Positions 1 through 8,068 of a stretch of DNA of 64,000 nucleotides are shown here, one piece after another. Each line of letters begins with the position of its first letter. The stretch's first letter is position 1. The notes under the pieces are model-generated. The model did no database searches. It was not told where the DNA came from and saw only the letters and a list, made by a program, of their open reading frames with translations. Origin of the DNA: Actinacidiphila oryziradicis (lineage in GTDB: Bacteria; Actinomycetota; Actinomycetes; Streptomycetales; Streptomycetaceae); contig NZ_SUMC01000018.1 in the NCBI RefSeq assembly GCF_005047355.1, positions 62,001-126,000 of the forward strand. The letters are read 5' to 3'. The translations under genes were made by a program, and so were the position numbers.

Positions 1-336
1 GGCATCTCCCCCGACTCCCTCTTCGGCCCGACCGTCACCGCCGGACTCGGCGGCACACTCGTCGAAGTCCTCAGCGACACCACCGTCCGTGTCCCGCCCT
101 TCAGCCCCGGCACCGCCCGCGCCATGCTCCGCGACTTGCGCGGCCGGCGGCTCCTGGACGGCGTCCGCGGCGCGCCCCCGTCCGATATCGACGCCCTCGT
201 CGACACCATCCTCCGTGTCCAGCGCATGGCCATGGAACTCGGCGACAGCCTCGCCGAACTCGACATCAACCCCCTGATGGTGCTCCCGCACGGCCAGGGC
301 GCGGTCGCGCTCGACGCCCTGGCCATATGCCGGTGA
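1..336 (+). CDS. Acyl-CoA ligase (ADP-forming type), C-terminal end only
   Basis: The frame is open from the first base to a TGA at 334-336, giving 111 residues of the end of a longer protein. The segment GISPDSLFGPTVTAG, followed by DIDALVDTILRVQRMAMELG and AELDINPLMV, is the usual end of the ATP-grasp subdomain of acetate/acyl-CoA ligases of the ADP-forming family. ELDINPLMV is the family's characteristic closing strand. These enzymes, or the homologous two-domain ligases of actinobacterial catabolic clusters, activate carboxylic acids with CoA. The gene lies 76 bp upstream of an enoyl-CoA hydratase on the same strand, so the two may be cotranscribed. The substrate cannot be inferred, and the CoA-binding N-terminal part lies outside the window. 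Confidence 0.8.
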   Translation, partial: GISPDSLFGPTVTAGLGGTLVEVLSDTTVRVPPFSPGTARAMLRDLRGRRLLDGVRGAPPSDIDALVDTILRVQRMAMELGDSLAELDINPLMVLPHGQGAVALDALAICR

Positions 337-380
337 CCCTCGCGGCACGGGCGCGGTCGGGTCGCACCGAGCCCGGCATG

Positions 381-400
381 CCTTGTGTCGTACGACAAGG
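381..400. promoter_or_regulatory. Imperfect palindrome over the RBS of the enoyl-CoA hydratase
   Basis: CCTTGTGTCGTACGACAAGG has a perfect core GTCGTACGAC and outer arms CCTTGT/ACAAGG offset by two bases. It overlaps the AAGGAG ribosome binding site at 397-402. It could be an operator or an mRNA hairpin that masks the RBS. Neither role is shown. Confidence 0.3.
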
Positions 401-412
401 AGCCACATCCCC

Positions 413-1234
413 ATGACATCTCCCTCCGGGAAACTCTCCGTGACGACAGTTGTACTCCAAGCCACTGACAACGCCGTCTCGTGGATCACGCTGAACCGCC
501 CCGAGGCCATGAACGCCCTCCTCCCCGAGCAGCGCGAACACATCATCGGCCTGCTGGAGGCCGCCTCCGCCGACCCGGACATCCGGGCTGTCGTCCTCAC
601 CGCCACGGGGCGGGCGTTCTGCGCGGGCGCGGATCTGCGCGGCGGCTCGGCCGGGACCGGCGGCGAGCGCGTCCCGGGCGATGTGGCCCGTACGATCCAG
701 CGGGGGGCGCAGCGTCTCGTCGCGGCGGTGCTGGACTGCGAGAAGCCGGTGATCGCCGCTGTCAATGGCACCGCCGCCGGGCTCGGCGCGCATCTCGCCT
801 TCGCCTGCGACCTGGTACTCGCCGCCGAGAGCGCGAGGTTCATCGAGGTGTTCGTCCGCCGCGGCCTTGTCCCGGACGGCGGCGGTGCGTATCTGCTGCC
901 CCGGCTGATCGGCGCGCAGCGCGCGAAGGAGCTGATGTTCTTCGGCGACGATCTTCCGGCGGCCGACGCCGAACGCCTCGGCCTGGTCAACCGCGTCGTC
1001 CCCGCCGACGATCTGAACAAGACCGCCCGCGCCTGGGCCGAGCGCCTCGCCTCGGGCCCGACTCGAGCGCTGGCACTCACCAAGCAGCTGGTCAACTCCT
1101 CGTCCGACGCAGACCGGGCGACCGCGTTCGCCGCCGAGGCGGCCGCCCAGGAGCTCAACATGACCACGGCCGACGCCCTGGAAGGCGTCCAGGCGTTCGC
1201 CGAGCGGCGTGCGCCACACTTCCGCGGCCGCTGA
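413..1234 (+). CDS. Enoyl-CoA hydratase/isomerase family protein
   Basis: A 273-residue crotonase-fold protein. The ATG at 413 is preferred over an upstream in-frame TTG at 383 because AAGGAG lies 10 nt before it. The oxyanion-hole segments GRAFCAGADLRGG and GTAAGLGAHLAFACD are both present. The second acid position reads GLVPDGGG, with Asp instead of the hydratase Glu. This is common in the isomerase and PaaG-like branches, so isomerase or specialised hydratase activity is as likely as classical beta-oxidation hydration. It follows the CoA ligase fragment and precedes an operator-controlled flavin reductase, which suggests a role in the catabolic island. Substrate unknown. Confidence 0.9.
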   Translation: MTSPSGKLSVTTVVLQATDNAVSWITLNRPEAMNALLPEQREHIIGLLEAASADPDIRAVVLTATGRAFCAGADLRGGSAGTGGERVPGDVARTIQRGAQRLVAAVLDCEKPVIAAVNGTAAGLGAHLAFACDLVLAAESARFIEVFVRRGLVPDGGGAYLLPRLIGAQRAKELMFFGDDLPAADAERLGLVNRVVPADDLNKTARAWAERLASGPTRALALTKQLVNSSSDADRATAFAAEAAAQELNMTTADALEGVQAFAERRAPHFRGR

Positions 1235-1287
1235 CCGCCGCCTTCCTTGCCGGCGGGCGGTACGGCCGGTGCTCGGCGGTCTTCCGA

Positions 1288-1304
1288 TCTGACGCATCGT
1301 CAGG
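1288..1304. promoter_or_regulatory. Operator candidate 1, TCTGAC-N5-GTCAGG
   Basis: TCTGAC (1288-1293), GCATC, GTCAGG (1299-1304). It differs by one base from the palindrome TCTGAC-N5-GTCAGA, which recurs at 9024-9040 and 14262-14278. It lies 5 bp before the first ATG of the flavin reductase, where a repressor would block RNA polymerase. See the findings. Confidence 0.65.
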
Positions 1305-1308
1305 TTAA

Positions 1309-1917
1309 ATGGGCGATGTGATGGGACACGCAGCGATGGCGGACGCCGCTGTTCGCTACCTGAGATCGGTCGGGGCGCCCACGGCGGCGGCCCCCGTCGA
1401 GCCGATGCCGCCGCCGGAGCTGCGGGCGGTGCGGCCGGACGAACGGACGCCGGTCGGCCAGGGAGAGTTCCGGCGGGTGCTGGGAAACTTCGCGAGCGGG
1501 GTGACGGTGGTGACAGCGCCGGGACCGACGGGGTTCGCGTGCCAGTCGTTCGTCTCGTTGTCGCTCGAACCCGCGCTGGTGGCGTTCATGGTGGGCCGTA
1601 CGTCGGCGACGTGGCCGCGGATCGCCCGGGCGGGGGTCTTCTGCGTCAACGTGCTGGGAGCGGACCAGGAGGAGGCGTGCCGGGCGTTCGCGGTCAGCGG
1701 GGCGGACAAGTTCGCGGGAGTGGCGTGGGACCCGGCGCCGGTCAGCGGGTCTCCGCGCATAGTGGGTGCCCCGGCGTGGATCGACTGCGCGATCCACTCG
1801 GTGCACACAGGGGGCGACCATCTCGTCGTGGTGGGCCGGGTCGATGCTCTGGGCTGTGCCGACGACGGCGAGCCGCTGCTCTTCCACAAAGGCCGGTTCG
1901 GCCGCTTCACGCCATAG
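1309..1917 (+). CDS. Flavin reductase domain protein (HsaB-like)
   Basis: 202 residues. The first ~50 are low-complexity; a flavin-reductase-like FMN-binding split barrel follows, from FRRVLGNFASGVTVVTA through FACQSFVSLSLEP, FCVNVLGADQ and DCAIHSVHTGGDHLVVVGRV. This family reduces FMN/FAD with NAD(P)H and feeds flavin to a monooxygenase, as HsaB does for HsaA in steroid-ring breakdown. No partner oxygenase is visible here. The start is uncertain: ATGs at 1309, 1321 and 1336 are all possible and none has a good RBS. An operator candidate sits just before 1309, so leaderless translation is plausible. The 3' end overlaps the convergent MFS gene by 11 bp. Confidence 0.85.
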   Translation: MGDVMGHAAMADAAVRYLRSVGAPTAAAPVEPMPPPELRAVRPDERTPVGQGEFRRVLGNFASGVTVVTAPGPTGFACQSFVSLSLEPALVAFMVGRTSATWPRIARAGVFCVNVLGADQEEACRAFAVSGADKFAGVAWDPAPVSGSPRIVGAPAWIDCAIHSVHTGGDHLVVVGRVDALGCADDGEPLLFHKGRFGRFTP

Positions 1918-3223
1918 CGGCGGGCGCGCCGGCCACGGTGGTCCGGCGCCGGATCACCAGCGCCATCAGTGCGGCGATCGCGCACAGGCCGCCGGAGCTG
2001 TACCAGACGACGTCGTAGGTGCCGAAGGAGTCACGGACCAGCCCCGCGACGAAGGCGACGATCGCCGCACCGATCTGGTGCGAGGCCAGCACCCAGCCGA
2101 AGACGATCGGCCCGTCGGCACCGAAGTGCTCGCGGCAGAGGGCGACGGTCGGCGGTACGGTCGCGACCCAGTCGAGGCCGTAGAAGACAATGAAGAAGAG
2201 CATCGTCGGGTGCACGACGTCCGAGAAGAGCATCGGCAGGAACATCAGCGACACACCGCGCAGCCCGTAGTAGACGGCGAGCAGCCGCCGGGCGTCGAAG
2301 CGGTCGGTGAACCAGCCCGAGGCGATGGTGCCGACGACGTCGAAGATCCCGATGACGGCCAGCAGGCTGGCTGCGGCGGTGACGGGCAGGCCGTGGTCGT
2401 GTGCGGCGGGCACGAAGTGAGTGCCGACCAGGCCGTTCGTGGAGGCGCCGCAGACGGCGAAGGTGCCGGCGAGCAGCCAGAACACCTTGGTGCGGCCGGC
2501 GGTGGTGAGCGCGCCCAGGGCGCGGCGGGCAGCGCCGGTGGAGGAGACAGCCGGGGTCGCGTAGTCGGGCCCGGCACCGTAGGGGAGCAGACCCACGTCC
2601 TCGGGGCGGTCGCGCAGCAGCCACAGGACGAGCGGTACGACGGCGAGGGCGCAGAAGGCAACGGTGAGCGCGGCGGTGCGCCAGCCCGAGTGGTCCACCA
2701 GGATGGCGACAAGTGGCAGGAAGACCAGTTGCCCGGCCGCGCCGCCCGCGGTGAGGATGCCGGTGACCAGGCCGCGGCGGGTGATGAACCACCGCTGTGC
2801 GATGGTGGCGGCGAAGGCCAGCGCCATGGAGCCGGTGCCGAGGCCGACGAGCAGGCCCCAGCAGAGCATGAGCTGCCAGGCGGAGGTCATGAAGACGGTC
2901 AGGCCGCTGCCCGCCGCTATAAGGAGGAGCGCGCAGGCGACGATGCGGCGGATGCCGAAACGCTCCATGAGAGCGGCCGCGAACGGCGAGGTAAGACCGT
3001 AAAGCAGCACATTGATGGAGACGGCTGCCGAGACCGTGCTGTGCGACCAGCCGAACTCAGCATGCAGCGGGTCGATGAACACGCTCGGCGTAGCGCGGAA
3101 GCCGGCCGCACCGACCAGGGCGACGAAGGCCACCCCGGCCACGAACCAGGCGCGGTGCGGGCCGCGGCGGCGGACTTCGGCCGGTGCGGGTACGGATGCG
3201 GAGAGTCCGGGGGTCTGCGTCAC
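1907..3223 (-). CDS. MFS transporter (monocarboxylate/OFA-like)
   Basis: A 438-residue major facilitator with about 12 hydrophobic segments. It opens with ARAWFVAGVAF-like helix 1 and FGWSHSTVSAAVSINVLLYG, and carries the loop-2-3 type motif ALMERFGIRRIV. The FGWSR/S-type first loop and overall spacing are typical of monocarboxylate or oxalate/formate-antiporter-like permeases, so an organic acid is a reasonable but unproven substrate. The GTG at 3223 is chosen because it keeps the divergent promoter with the GlxA-type regulator free; an ATG at 3274 would also be in frame. It probably imports the island's substrate. Confidence 0.88.
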   Translation of the reverse strand: MTQTPGLSASVPAPAEVRRRGPHRAWFVAGVAFVALVGAAGFRATPSVFIDPLHAEFGWSHSTVSAAVSINVLLYGLTSPFAAALMERFGIRRIVACALLLIAAGSGLTVFMTSAWQLMLCWGLLVGLGTGSMALAFAATIAQRWFITRRGLVTGILTAGGAAGQLVFLPLVAILVDHSGWRTAALTVAFCALAVVPLVLWLLRDRPEDVGLLPYGAGPDYATPAVSSTGAARRALGALTTAGRTKVFWLLAGTFAVCGASTNGLVGTHFVPAAHDHGLPVTAAASLLAVIGIFDVVGTIASGWFTDRFDARRLLAVYYGLRGVSLMFLPMLFSDVVHPTMLFFIVFYGLDWVATVPPTVALCREHFGADGPIVFGWVLASHQIGAAIVAFVAGLVRDSFGTYDVVWYSSGGLCAIAALMALVIRRRTTVAGAPAAMA

Positions 3224-3293
3224 CCTGACAGCTTCGGGCAGTCGCTCACGGCAAACGAGTGGCCTGATGGCCATGATGTGCAAGGATCGGGCC

Positions 3294-4262
3294 ATGGCCG
3301 CCACACCGCACCGCATCGCCGTCGTTGCACAGCACGGCGTGATCCCCTTCGAACTGGGCATCCCCGCCCGGATCTTCGGCGGCGCCCGCACGCCCGAGGG
3401 AAAGGGCCTCTACGAGGTGCGGACCTGCGCCCCGTACGGCCCAGGGCCGGTCCGCACCGACGCCGACTTCGAGGTCAACGTCCCGCACGGGCCGGAGCCG
3501 CTGGCCGATGCCGAGACCGTGATCTTCCTCGCCTCGCACGAGCGGACCAGCTCCCACACCGAGGGCCGCCTCAGTGAGGAACTCGCCGCCGCCTTCGCCC
3601 TGATCCGTCCGGGCACCCGGCTGGTCTCCATCTGCACCGGCGCCTATTTCCTCGCCGCCGCCGGGTTCCTCGACGGACTGCGCGCCACCACCCACTGGAA
3701 CAGTGCCGTCCACTTCCAGCAGACCTTCCCGCAGGTCAAGGTCGACCCCGATGTCCTTTACGTCGACAACGGCGACATCCTGACCTCCGCAGGCGTCGCC
3801 GCGGGCATCGACCTCTGCCTCCACCTGGTGCGCCGGGACCACGGCACCGCCGTCGCCAATGTCAGCGCCCGCCGTACCCTTGTCCCTCCGCACCGCGAGG
3901 GCGGCCAGGCCCAGTACATCCAACGCCCCGTCCCCGACGGCGGCCCGGCGACCACCGCTACCGCCCGCGCTTTCGCCCTGGGCCGCCTCGACCGGCCGCT
4001 GGCACTGCGCGAACTCGCCGATATGGAGTCGATGAGCGTACGCACCTTCACCCGCCGCTTCCGTGAGGAGACCGGCGTCAGCCCCGGCCAGTGGCTCACC
4101 CAGCAGCGCGTCGAACGCGCCCGCCAGCTCCTGGAGTCCAGCGACCTGACGGTGGATCGGATCGCCCGCGAGGCGGGCTTCGGCACGGCCGCCTCCATGA
4201 GGCAGCATTTGCAGGCTGTGCTCGGCGTGTCGCCCAGCACATATAGGCGCACGTTTCGCTGA
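3294..4262 (+). CDS. GlxA-family transcriptional regulator (DJ-1/PfpI domain plus AraC HTH)
   Basis: 322 residues. The ATG at 3294 has AAGGA 7 nt upstream. Residues ~8-180 form a DJ-1/PfpI-like domain with the nucleophile-elbow segment SICTGAYFL (Cys114). Residues ~215-320 are an AraC-type double helix-turn-helix (LRELADMESMSVRTFTRRFREE, then DRIAREAGFGTAASMRQHLQ). Members of this class (FtrA/GlxA/CdhR types) usually sense a small metabolite through the DJ-1-like domain and activate nearby catabolic genes. It is divergent from the MFS permease and probably controls it. It is the only dedicated regulator inside the island, but its family does not normally bind the TetR-like palindrome found at three other promoters. 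Confidence 0.92.
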   Translation: MAATPHRIAVVAQHGVIPFELGIPARIFGGARTPEGKGLYEVRTCAPYGPGPVRTDADFEVNVPHGPEPLADAETVIFLASHERTSSHTEGRLSEELAAAFALIRPGTRLVSICTGAYFLAAAGFLDGLRATTHWNSAVHFQQTFPQVKVDPDVLYVDNGDILTSAGVAAGIDLCLHLVRRDHGTAVANVSARRTLVPPHREGGQAQYIQRPVPDGGPATTATARAFALGRLDRPLALRELADMESMSVRTFTRRFREETGVSPGQWLTQQRVERARQLLESSDLTVDRIAREAGFGTAASMRQHLQAVLGVSPSTYRRTFR

Positions 4263-4282
4263 GGCGGCACCGGCGAGCGCGG

Positions 4283-5338
4283 TCAGAAGACCAGCACCGC
4301 CCGCGCCACCCGGCCGTGCTCCGCGTCGTCCACGGCCTTAGCGAAGTCCTCCACCGGGTAGGTGCGGCTGACCAGTTCGTCGAGAAGCAGCCGCCCGTCC
4401 CGATACAGGTCCGCGTAGAGCGCGATGTCGCGCTGCGGCCTGGACGACCCGTAACGGCAGCCCAGGATCGCCTTGTCCAGATACATGGACGACACCAGGA
4501 AGGACGCCTCCGCGTCGGCGGGCGGCACCCCGAGCAGGATCGCCTGCCCGTGCCGGTCGAGGAGATCGACGGCCTGGCGGATGAGGCCGGCGCTGCCGAC
4601 GCACTCGAAGACGTGGTCGGCGCCGCGCGGCAGCAGCTCCCTGACCGCGGCGGGCGAGCCGACGAAGTCCGTGGCACCGAACTGCCGGGCCAGGGGCTCC
4701 TTCGCCGGATTGTTGTCCACGGCCACGATCCGCCGCGCGCCGGCGATCCGCGCGCCCTGGAGCACATTGAGCCCTATGCCGCCGGTTCCGATGACGACGG
4801 CCGTCTCGCCGATCCCGATCCTCGCCCGGTTCAGCGCGGCGCCGACGCCGGTCAGCACTCCGCAGCCGATCAGCGCGGCGGAGGTGAACGGCAGCTCGGG
4901 CGGAACCGGCACCGCCTGCACCGCCTTGACGACGGTGCGTTCCGCGAAGGCCGAGTTGGACGCGAAGTTGAACAGGCGCTGTTCGCCGCCCTGCCTGGTG
5001 AAGGGCCGTCCTGGCCGCCCGATGGCGCTGCGGCACATGGTCGGGCGGCCACGGTCGCAGTCGGCGCACGTACCGCAGTTGGCGAGGGTGGAGAGCGCGA
5101 CATGGTCGCCCGGGGCGACATGGCCGACACCGGGTCCTATCGATTCGACGGTGCCGGCGCCCTCGTGGCCGAGCACGACCGGCACCGGGAAGGGGATGGT
5201 GCCGTCGATGACCGACAGGTCGCTGTGGCACAGCCCGGCGGCCCGGATCCGGACCATCACCTCGCCCGGCCCGGGGTCGCGCACCTCCAGGTCGTCGACG
5301 ACCTGGGCGTTCGTACCGTCGAAGATGACGCCTCTCAT
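4283..5338 (-). CDS. Zinc-dependent alcohol dehydrogenase
   Basis: 351 residues, medium-chain MDR family. Catalytic zinc ligands are seen as AGLCHSD (Cys37) and GHEGAG (His58). The structural-zinc cysteines are at 88, 91, 94 and 102. The cofactor loop reads GTGGIGLN. The class resembles mycobacterial and streptomycete Zn-ADHs that oxidise alcohols to aldehydes with NAD+. The ATG at 5338 gives the family-typical N-terminus MRGVIFDG, but GTGs at 5368/5371 would overlap the upstream aldehyde dehydrogenase in the same GTGA fashion as the gene before it. It is the last gene of the SDR-FadE-ALDH-ADH operon, where it probably supplies the aldehyde for the ALDH. Confidence 0.92.
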   Translation of the reverse strand: MRGVIFDGTNAQVVDDLEVRDPGPGEVMVRIRAAGLCHSDLSVIDGTIPFPVPVVLGHEGAGTVESIGPGVGHVAPGDHVALSTLANCGTCADCDRGRPTMCRSAIGRPGRPFTRQGGEQRLFNFASNSAFAERTVVKAVQAVPVPPELPFTSAALIGCGVLTGVGAALNRARIGIGETAVVIGTGGIGLNVLQGARIAGARRIVAVDNNPAKEPLARQFGATDFVGSPAAVRELLPRGADHVFECVGSAGLIRQAVDLLDRHGQAILLGVPPADAEASFLVSSMYLDKAILGCRYGSSRPQRDIALYADLYRDGRLLLDELVSRTYPVEDFAKAVDDAEHGRVARAVLVF

Positions 5339-5364
5339 ACCCCTCTTCACCGCTTTCGCCGACT

Positions 5365-6849
5365 TCACCACACCACCGCCTGGAGCTCGCTGTAGGCCTG
5401 CAGGCCGAACGACCCGCCGTCCCGCCCGACGCCGCTGTCCTTGAAGCCGCCGAAGGGCGCCTCGCTGTGCCGCTGCACGGTGTTGATGCCGACGTTGCCG
5501 CTGCGCAGCCGGGCGGCGAGATGCCATGCGCGGCCCGTGTCGGCGGCGAAGACGTAGTCGTACAGGCCGTACGGGGTGCCGTTGGCGATCTCCACGGCCT
5601 CGTCCTCCGTCCGGTAGGGGATCGCCACGACGACCGGGCCGAAGATCTCCTCCTGGGCCACCGTCATGTCGGGGGTCACGTCCCCGATCAGCGTGGGGGC
5701 GGCGTAGAAGCCCAGTTTGAGGTCGGGTCGGTCGCCGCCGGTCACCACTCGGGCGCCCTGCTCGCGCGCGCCCGCGATGTACGCCTCGACACGGTCACGC
5801 TGGGCGGAGCTGATCAACGGGCCGACGACCGTGGAGTTATCCACAGGGCTCCCAATTTTCAGAGAGCGGGCGTATGATTCAAGAGCAGTGATCACATGCT
5901 CGTACTGGTCCCGGTGCACCAGCACTCTCGTCGGTGCTGTACAGATCTGACCCGAATGGAATGCCCATGTCGAACCGACAGCTGATACCGCACATCTGAG
6001 GACCGAGGCGTCCGCGTCGGGCAGGACGACCGCCGCTCCCTTGCCGCCGAGTTCCATCAGGGTCCGCTTCATCGTCGCGCCCGCCGAAGCCGCGATCGCC
6101 TTCCCGACCGCCGTCGAGCCGGTGAAGCTGATCATGTCGACGCCTGGGTGTGCGACAAGCGCCTCGCCCGCGACCACTCCCGTGCCGGTCACGACATTGA
6201 ACACCCCGTCCGGCAGCCCGGCTTCACGCATGATGCCGCCCAGCAGCAGACACGTCAGCGGGTCCTGCGGGGCCGGCTTGGCGACGACCGTATTGCCCAT
6301 CGCCAGGGCGGGCGCGACCTTGCCCGCCAGATTCGCGAGCGGAAAGTTATAGGAGGTGATGCAACCGACCACACCCACCGGACGCCGTACCGACGCCGCG
6401 CCGATCAGCCCGCCCGGGGCGAGCGGGGTGGACCTCATCGGCTGCGGCGCCAGCGGGACCGTCCCCGGCTCGACGGCACCACGGGCGTAGCGGCGGAACC
6501 GGTCGGCCGCCGGCGGCACCTGCATCGCCTTCGTGACGCGGATCGTCGCGCCGGTCTCCGCCTGGAGCAGCGGCACGAGTTCCGCCGCGCGATCGGTGAT
6601 GGCGTCAGCGATCCGGTCCAGCACCGCGGCACGCTCCACCGGGGCGGTACGGGACCAGCTGTCGTACGCCGCGCGGGCTGCGCGCACCGCCGCGTCCACA
6701 TCCGCCCGGTCCGCCTGCGGGGCGTGGCCCACAGTCTCCTCCGTCGCCGGGTCGGTGATCGCGTAGTGGCCCGCGGCAGGCTCCTGCCAGTGCCCGGAGA
6801 TCCAATGCCCGTATGTCCTTGCACTCGTCGTCCTCAGACCCGTTGTCAC
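5365..6849 (-). CDS. Aldehyde dehydrogenase (NAD(P)+-dependent)
   Basis: 494 residues, standard ALDH length. Family landmarks are present in order: SYNFPLANLAGK (Asn168), FTGSTAVGK, MELGGKGAAVVL (Glu266), HSGQICTAPTRVLV (catalytic Cys303) and QEEIFGPVV. The enzyme oxidises an aldehyde to a carboxylate in the cytoplasm. The GTG at 6849 overlaps the stop of the upstream acyl-CoA dehydrogenase by 4 bp (GTGA), so the two are translationally coupled. Together with the downstream alcohol dehydrogenase it makes an alcohol-to-acid module whose product could be activated by one of the CoA ligases of the island. Confidence 0.95.
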   Translation of the reverse strand: MTTGLRTTSARTYGHWISGHWQEPAAGHYAITDPATEETVGHAPQADRADVDAAVRAARAAYDSWSRTAPVERAAVLDRIADAITDRAAELVPLLQAETGATIRVTKAMQVPPAADRFRRYARGAVEPGTVPLAPQPMRSTPLAPGGLIGAASVRRPVGVVGCITSYNFPLANLAGKVAPALAMGNTVVAKPAPQDPLTCLLLGGIMREAGLPDGVFNVVTGTGVVAGEALVAHPGVDMISFTGSTAVGKAIAASAGATMKRTLMELGGKGAAVVLPDADASVLRCAVSAVGSTWAFHSGQICTAPTRVLVHRDQYEHVITALESYARSLKIGSPVDNSTVVGPLISSAQRDRVEAYIAGAREQGARVVTGGDRPDLKLGFYAAPTLIGDVTPDMTVAQEEIFGPVVVAIPYRTEDEAVEIANGTPYGLYDYVFAADTGRAWHLAARLRSGNVGINTVQRHSEAPFGGFKDSGVGRDGGSFGLQAYSELQAVVW

Positions 6850-8036
6850 ACCCGTGGCTCCTTCGGGAGGCCGAGCACCCGCTCGGCGATGATCGTGCGC
6901 TGGATCTCGTCCGAGCCGCCATAGATCGTGTCCGCGCGGCTGAAGAGAAAGGAATACTGCCTGTCGTCCAGTTCGTACGGTTCCGGCTCCGACCAGTCCG
7001 TCGGGCCGAGGGCCGCGGCCGGACCGCTCACGGCCATGGCCAGTTCGCCGAGGCGCTGGTGCCAGCCGCCCCAGAGAAGCTTGGCCACGCTGGGCGCGCC
7101 TGGGTCCTCGGCGCCGGGGGCGCCGGAGGTGCCCGGGTTCCCCCGGGTCCCTAGGGTCCGCAGGGCGTTCCACCGCATGGTCTTCAGCTCGGCCCACTGA
7201 CGGATGATGCGGTCGCGCAGGACGGGGTCGGCGGCGGCGCCGGATGTGACGGCGTGCGCCACGATGTCGCGCAGTTCGCGCTCGAAGCCGATCTGCTGGA
7301 CGAGCGTGGACACTCCACGCTCGTAGCCGAGCAGTGCCATGGCGACGCGCCAGCCGTCGCCTTCGGCGCCGACGAGGTTCTCGGCGGGCGCGAGGGCTCC
7401 GTCGAAGAAGACCTCATTGAACTCGGCGGTCCCGGTGAGCTGGCGGATCGGCCGCACCTCGACGCGGCCGGGCTGCCGCATGGGAACCAGCAGGAAGCTC
7501 AGACCGTGGTGGCGGGCGGCGGCGGGGTCGGTCCTGGCCAGGACGAAGCAGAAATCGGCGTGCTGGGCGAGGGAGGTCCAGATCTTCTGGCCCGTGACAC
7601 GGTAGCTGCCGTCGGTGTCGCGGCCTGCCGTGGTTCGAATCCCTGCGAGATCCGAGCCGGCGTCCGGCTCGCTGTAGCCCTGGCACCAGAGTTCCTCACC
7701 ACGGGCGATGGGCGGGAGGAAGCGGTCGCGCTGCGCTTGCGTGCCGTGGGCCAGCAGTGTCGGCGCGAGCAGATTCTCGCCGATATGGCCGGCCCGGCCC
7801 GGGGCGCCGGCCCGCGCGTACTCCTCGCCCCAGGCGACCTGCTGGGCCGGGGTGGCCCGGCGGTTGCCGTAGTCGCCGTCCCAGCCGAGGCCGATCCAGC
7901 CTGCCGCGCCGAGTTCGCGCTCCCAGGCCCGGCCGTTGGGTCCGCCGGATCCGCCCGGCCCGGCGGCGTGTTCGGCGAGCCAGGCGCGGGCTTCCGCGCG
8001 GAAGGCCTCCGCCTCCGGGCCGAGGGTGAAATCCAC
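6846..8036 (-). CDS. Acyl-CoA dehydrogenase (FadE-like) with a collagen-like insert
   Basis: 396 residues. The GTG at 8036 has GGGAG 8 nt upstream. FAD-binding segments WCQGYSEPDAGSDLA and YRVTGQKIWTS are clear, and the C-terminal YGGSDEIQRTIIAERVLGLP is the family signature. It introduces an alpha-beta double bond into an acyl-CoA and passes electrons to ETF. A Gly/Pro-rich stretch with repeated GxPG character (around 7085-7160) interrupts the C-terminal helical domain before VAKLLWGGWHQ, where most family members have only a short loop. It is the second gene of the operon, 32 bp after the SDR and coupled to the ALDH. Confidence 0.93.
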   Translation of the reverse strand: MDFTLGPEAEAFRAEARAWLAEHAAGPGGSGGPNGRAWERELGAAGWIGLGWDGDYGNRRATPAQQVAWGEEYARAGAPGRAGHIGENLLAPTLLAHGTQAQRDRFLPPIARGEELWCQGYSEPDAGSDLAGIRTTAGRDTDGSYRVTGQKIWTSLAQHADFCFVLARTDPAAARHHGLSFLLVPMRQPGRVEVRPIRQLTGTAEFNEVFFDGALAPAENLVGAEGDGWRVAMALLGYERGVSTLVQQIGFERELRDIVAHAVTSGAAADPVLRDRIIRQWAELKTMRWNALRTLGTRGNPGTSGAPGAEDPGAPSVAKLLWGGWHQRLGELAMAVSGPAAALGPTDWSEPEPYELDDRQYSFLFSRADTIYGGSDEIQRTIIAERVLGLPKEPRV

Positions 8037-8068
8037 GGTGCGCTCCCTTCGTGTGTCGCGCCGGAGAA

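Noticed and set aside
7620..7642. GGTTCGAATCC-like tRNA T-loop sequence
   Set aside because: It lies inside the acyl-CoA dehydrogenase reading frame and no acceptor, D or anticodon arms can be formed around it.
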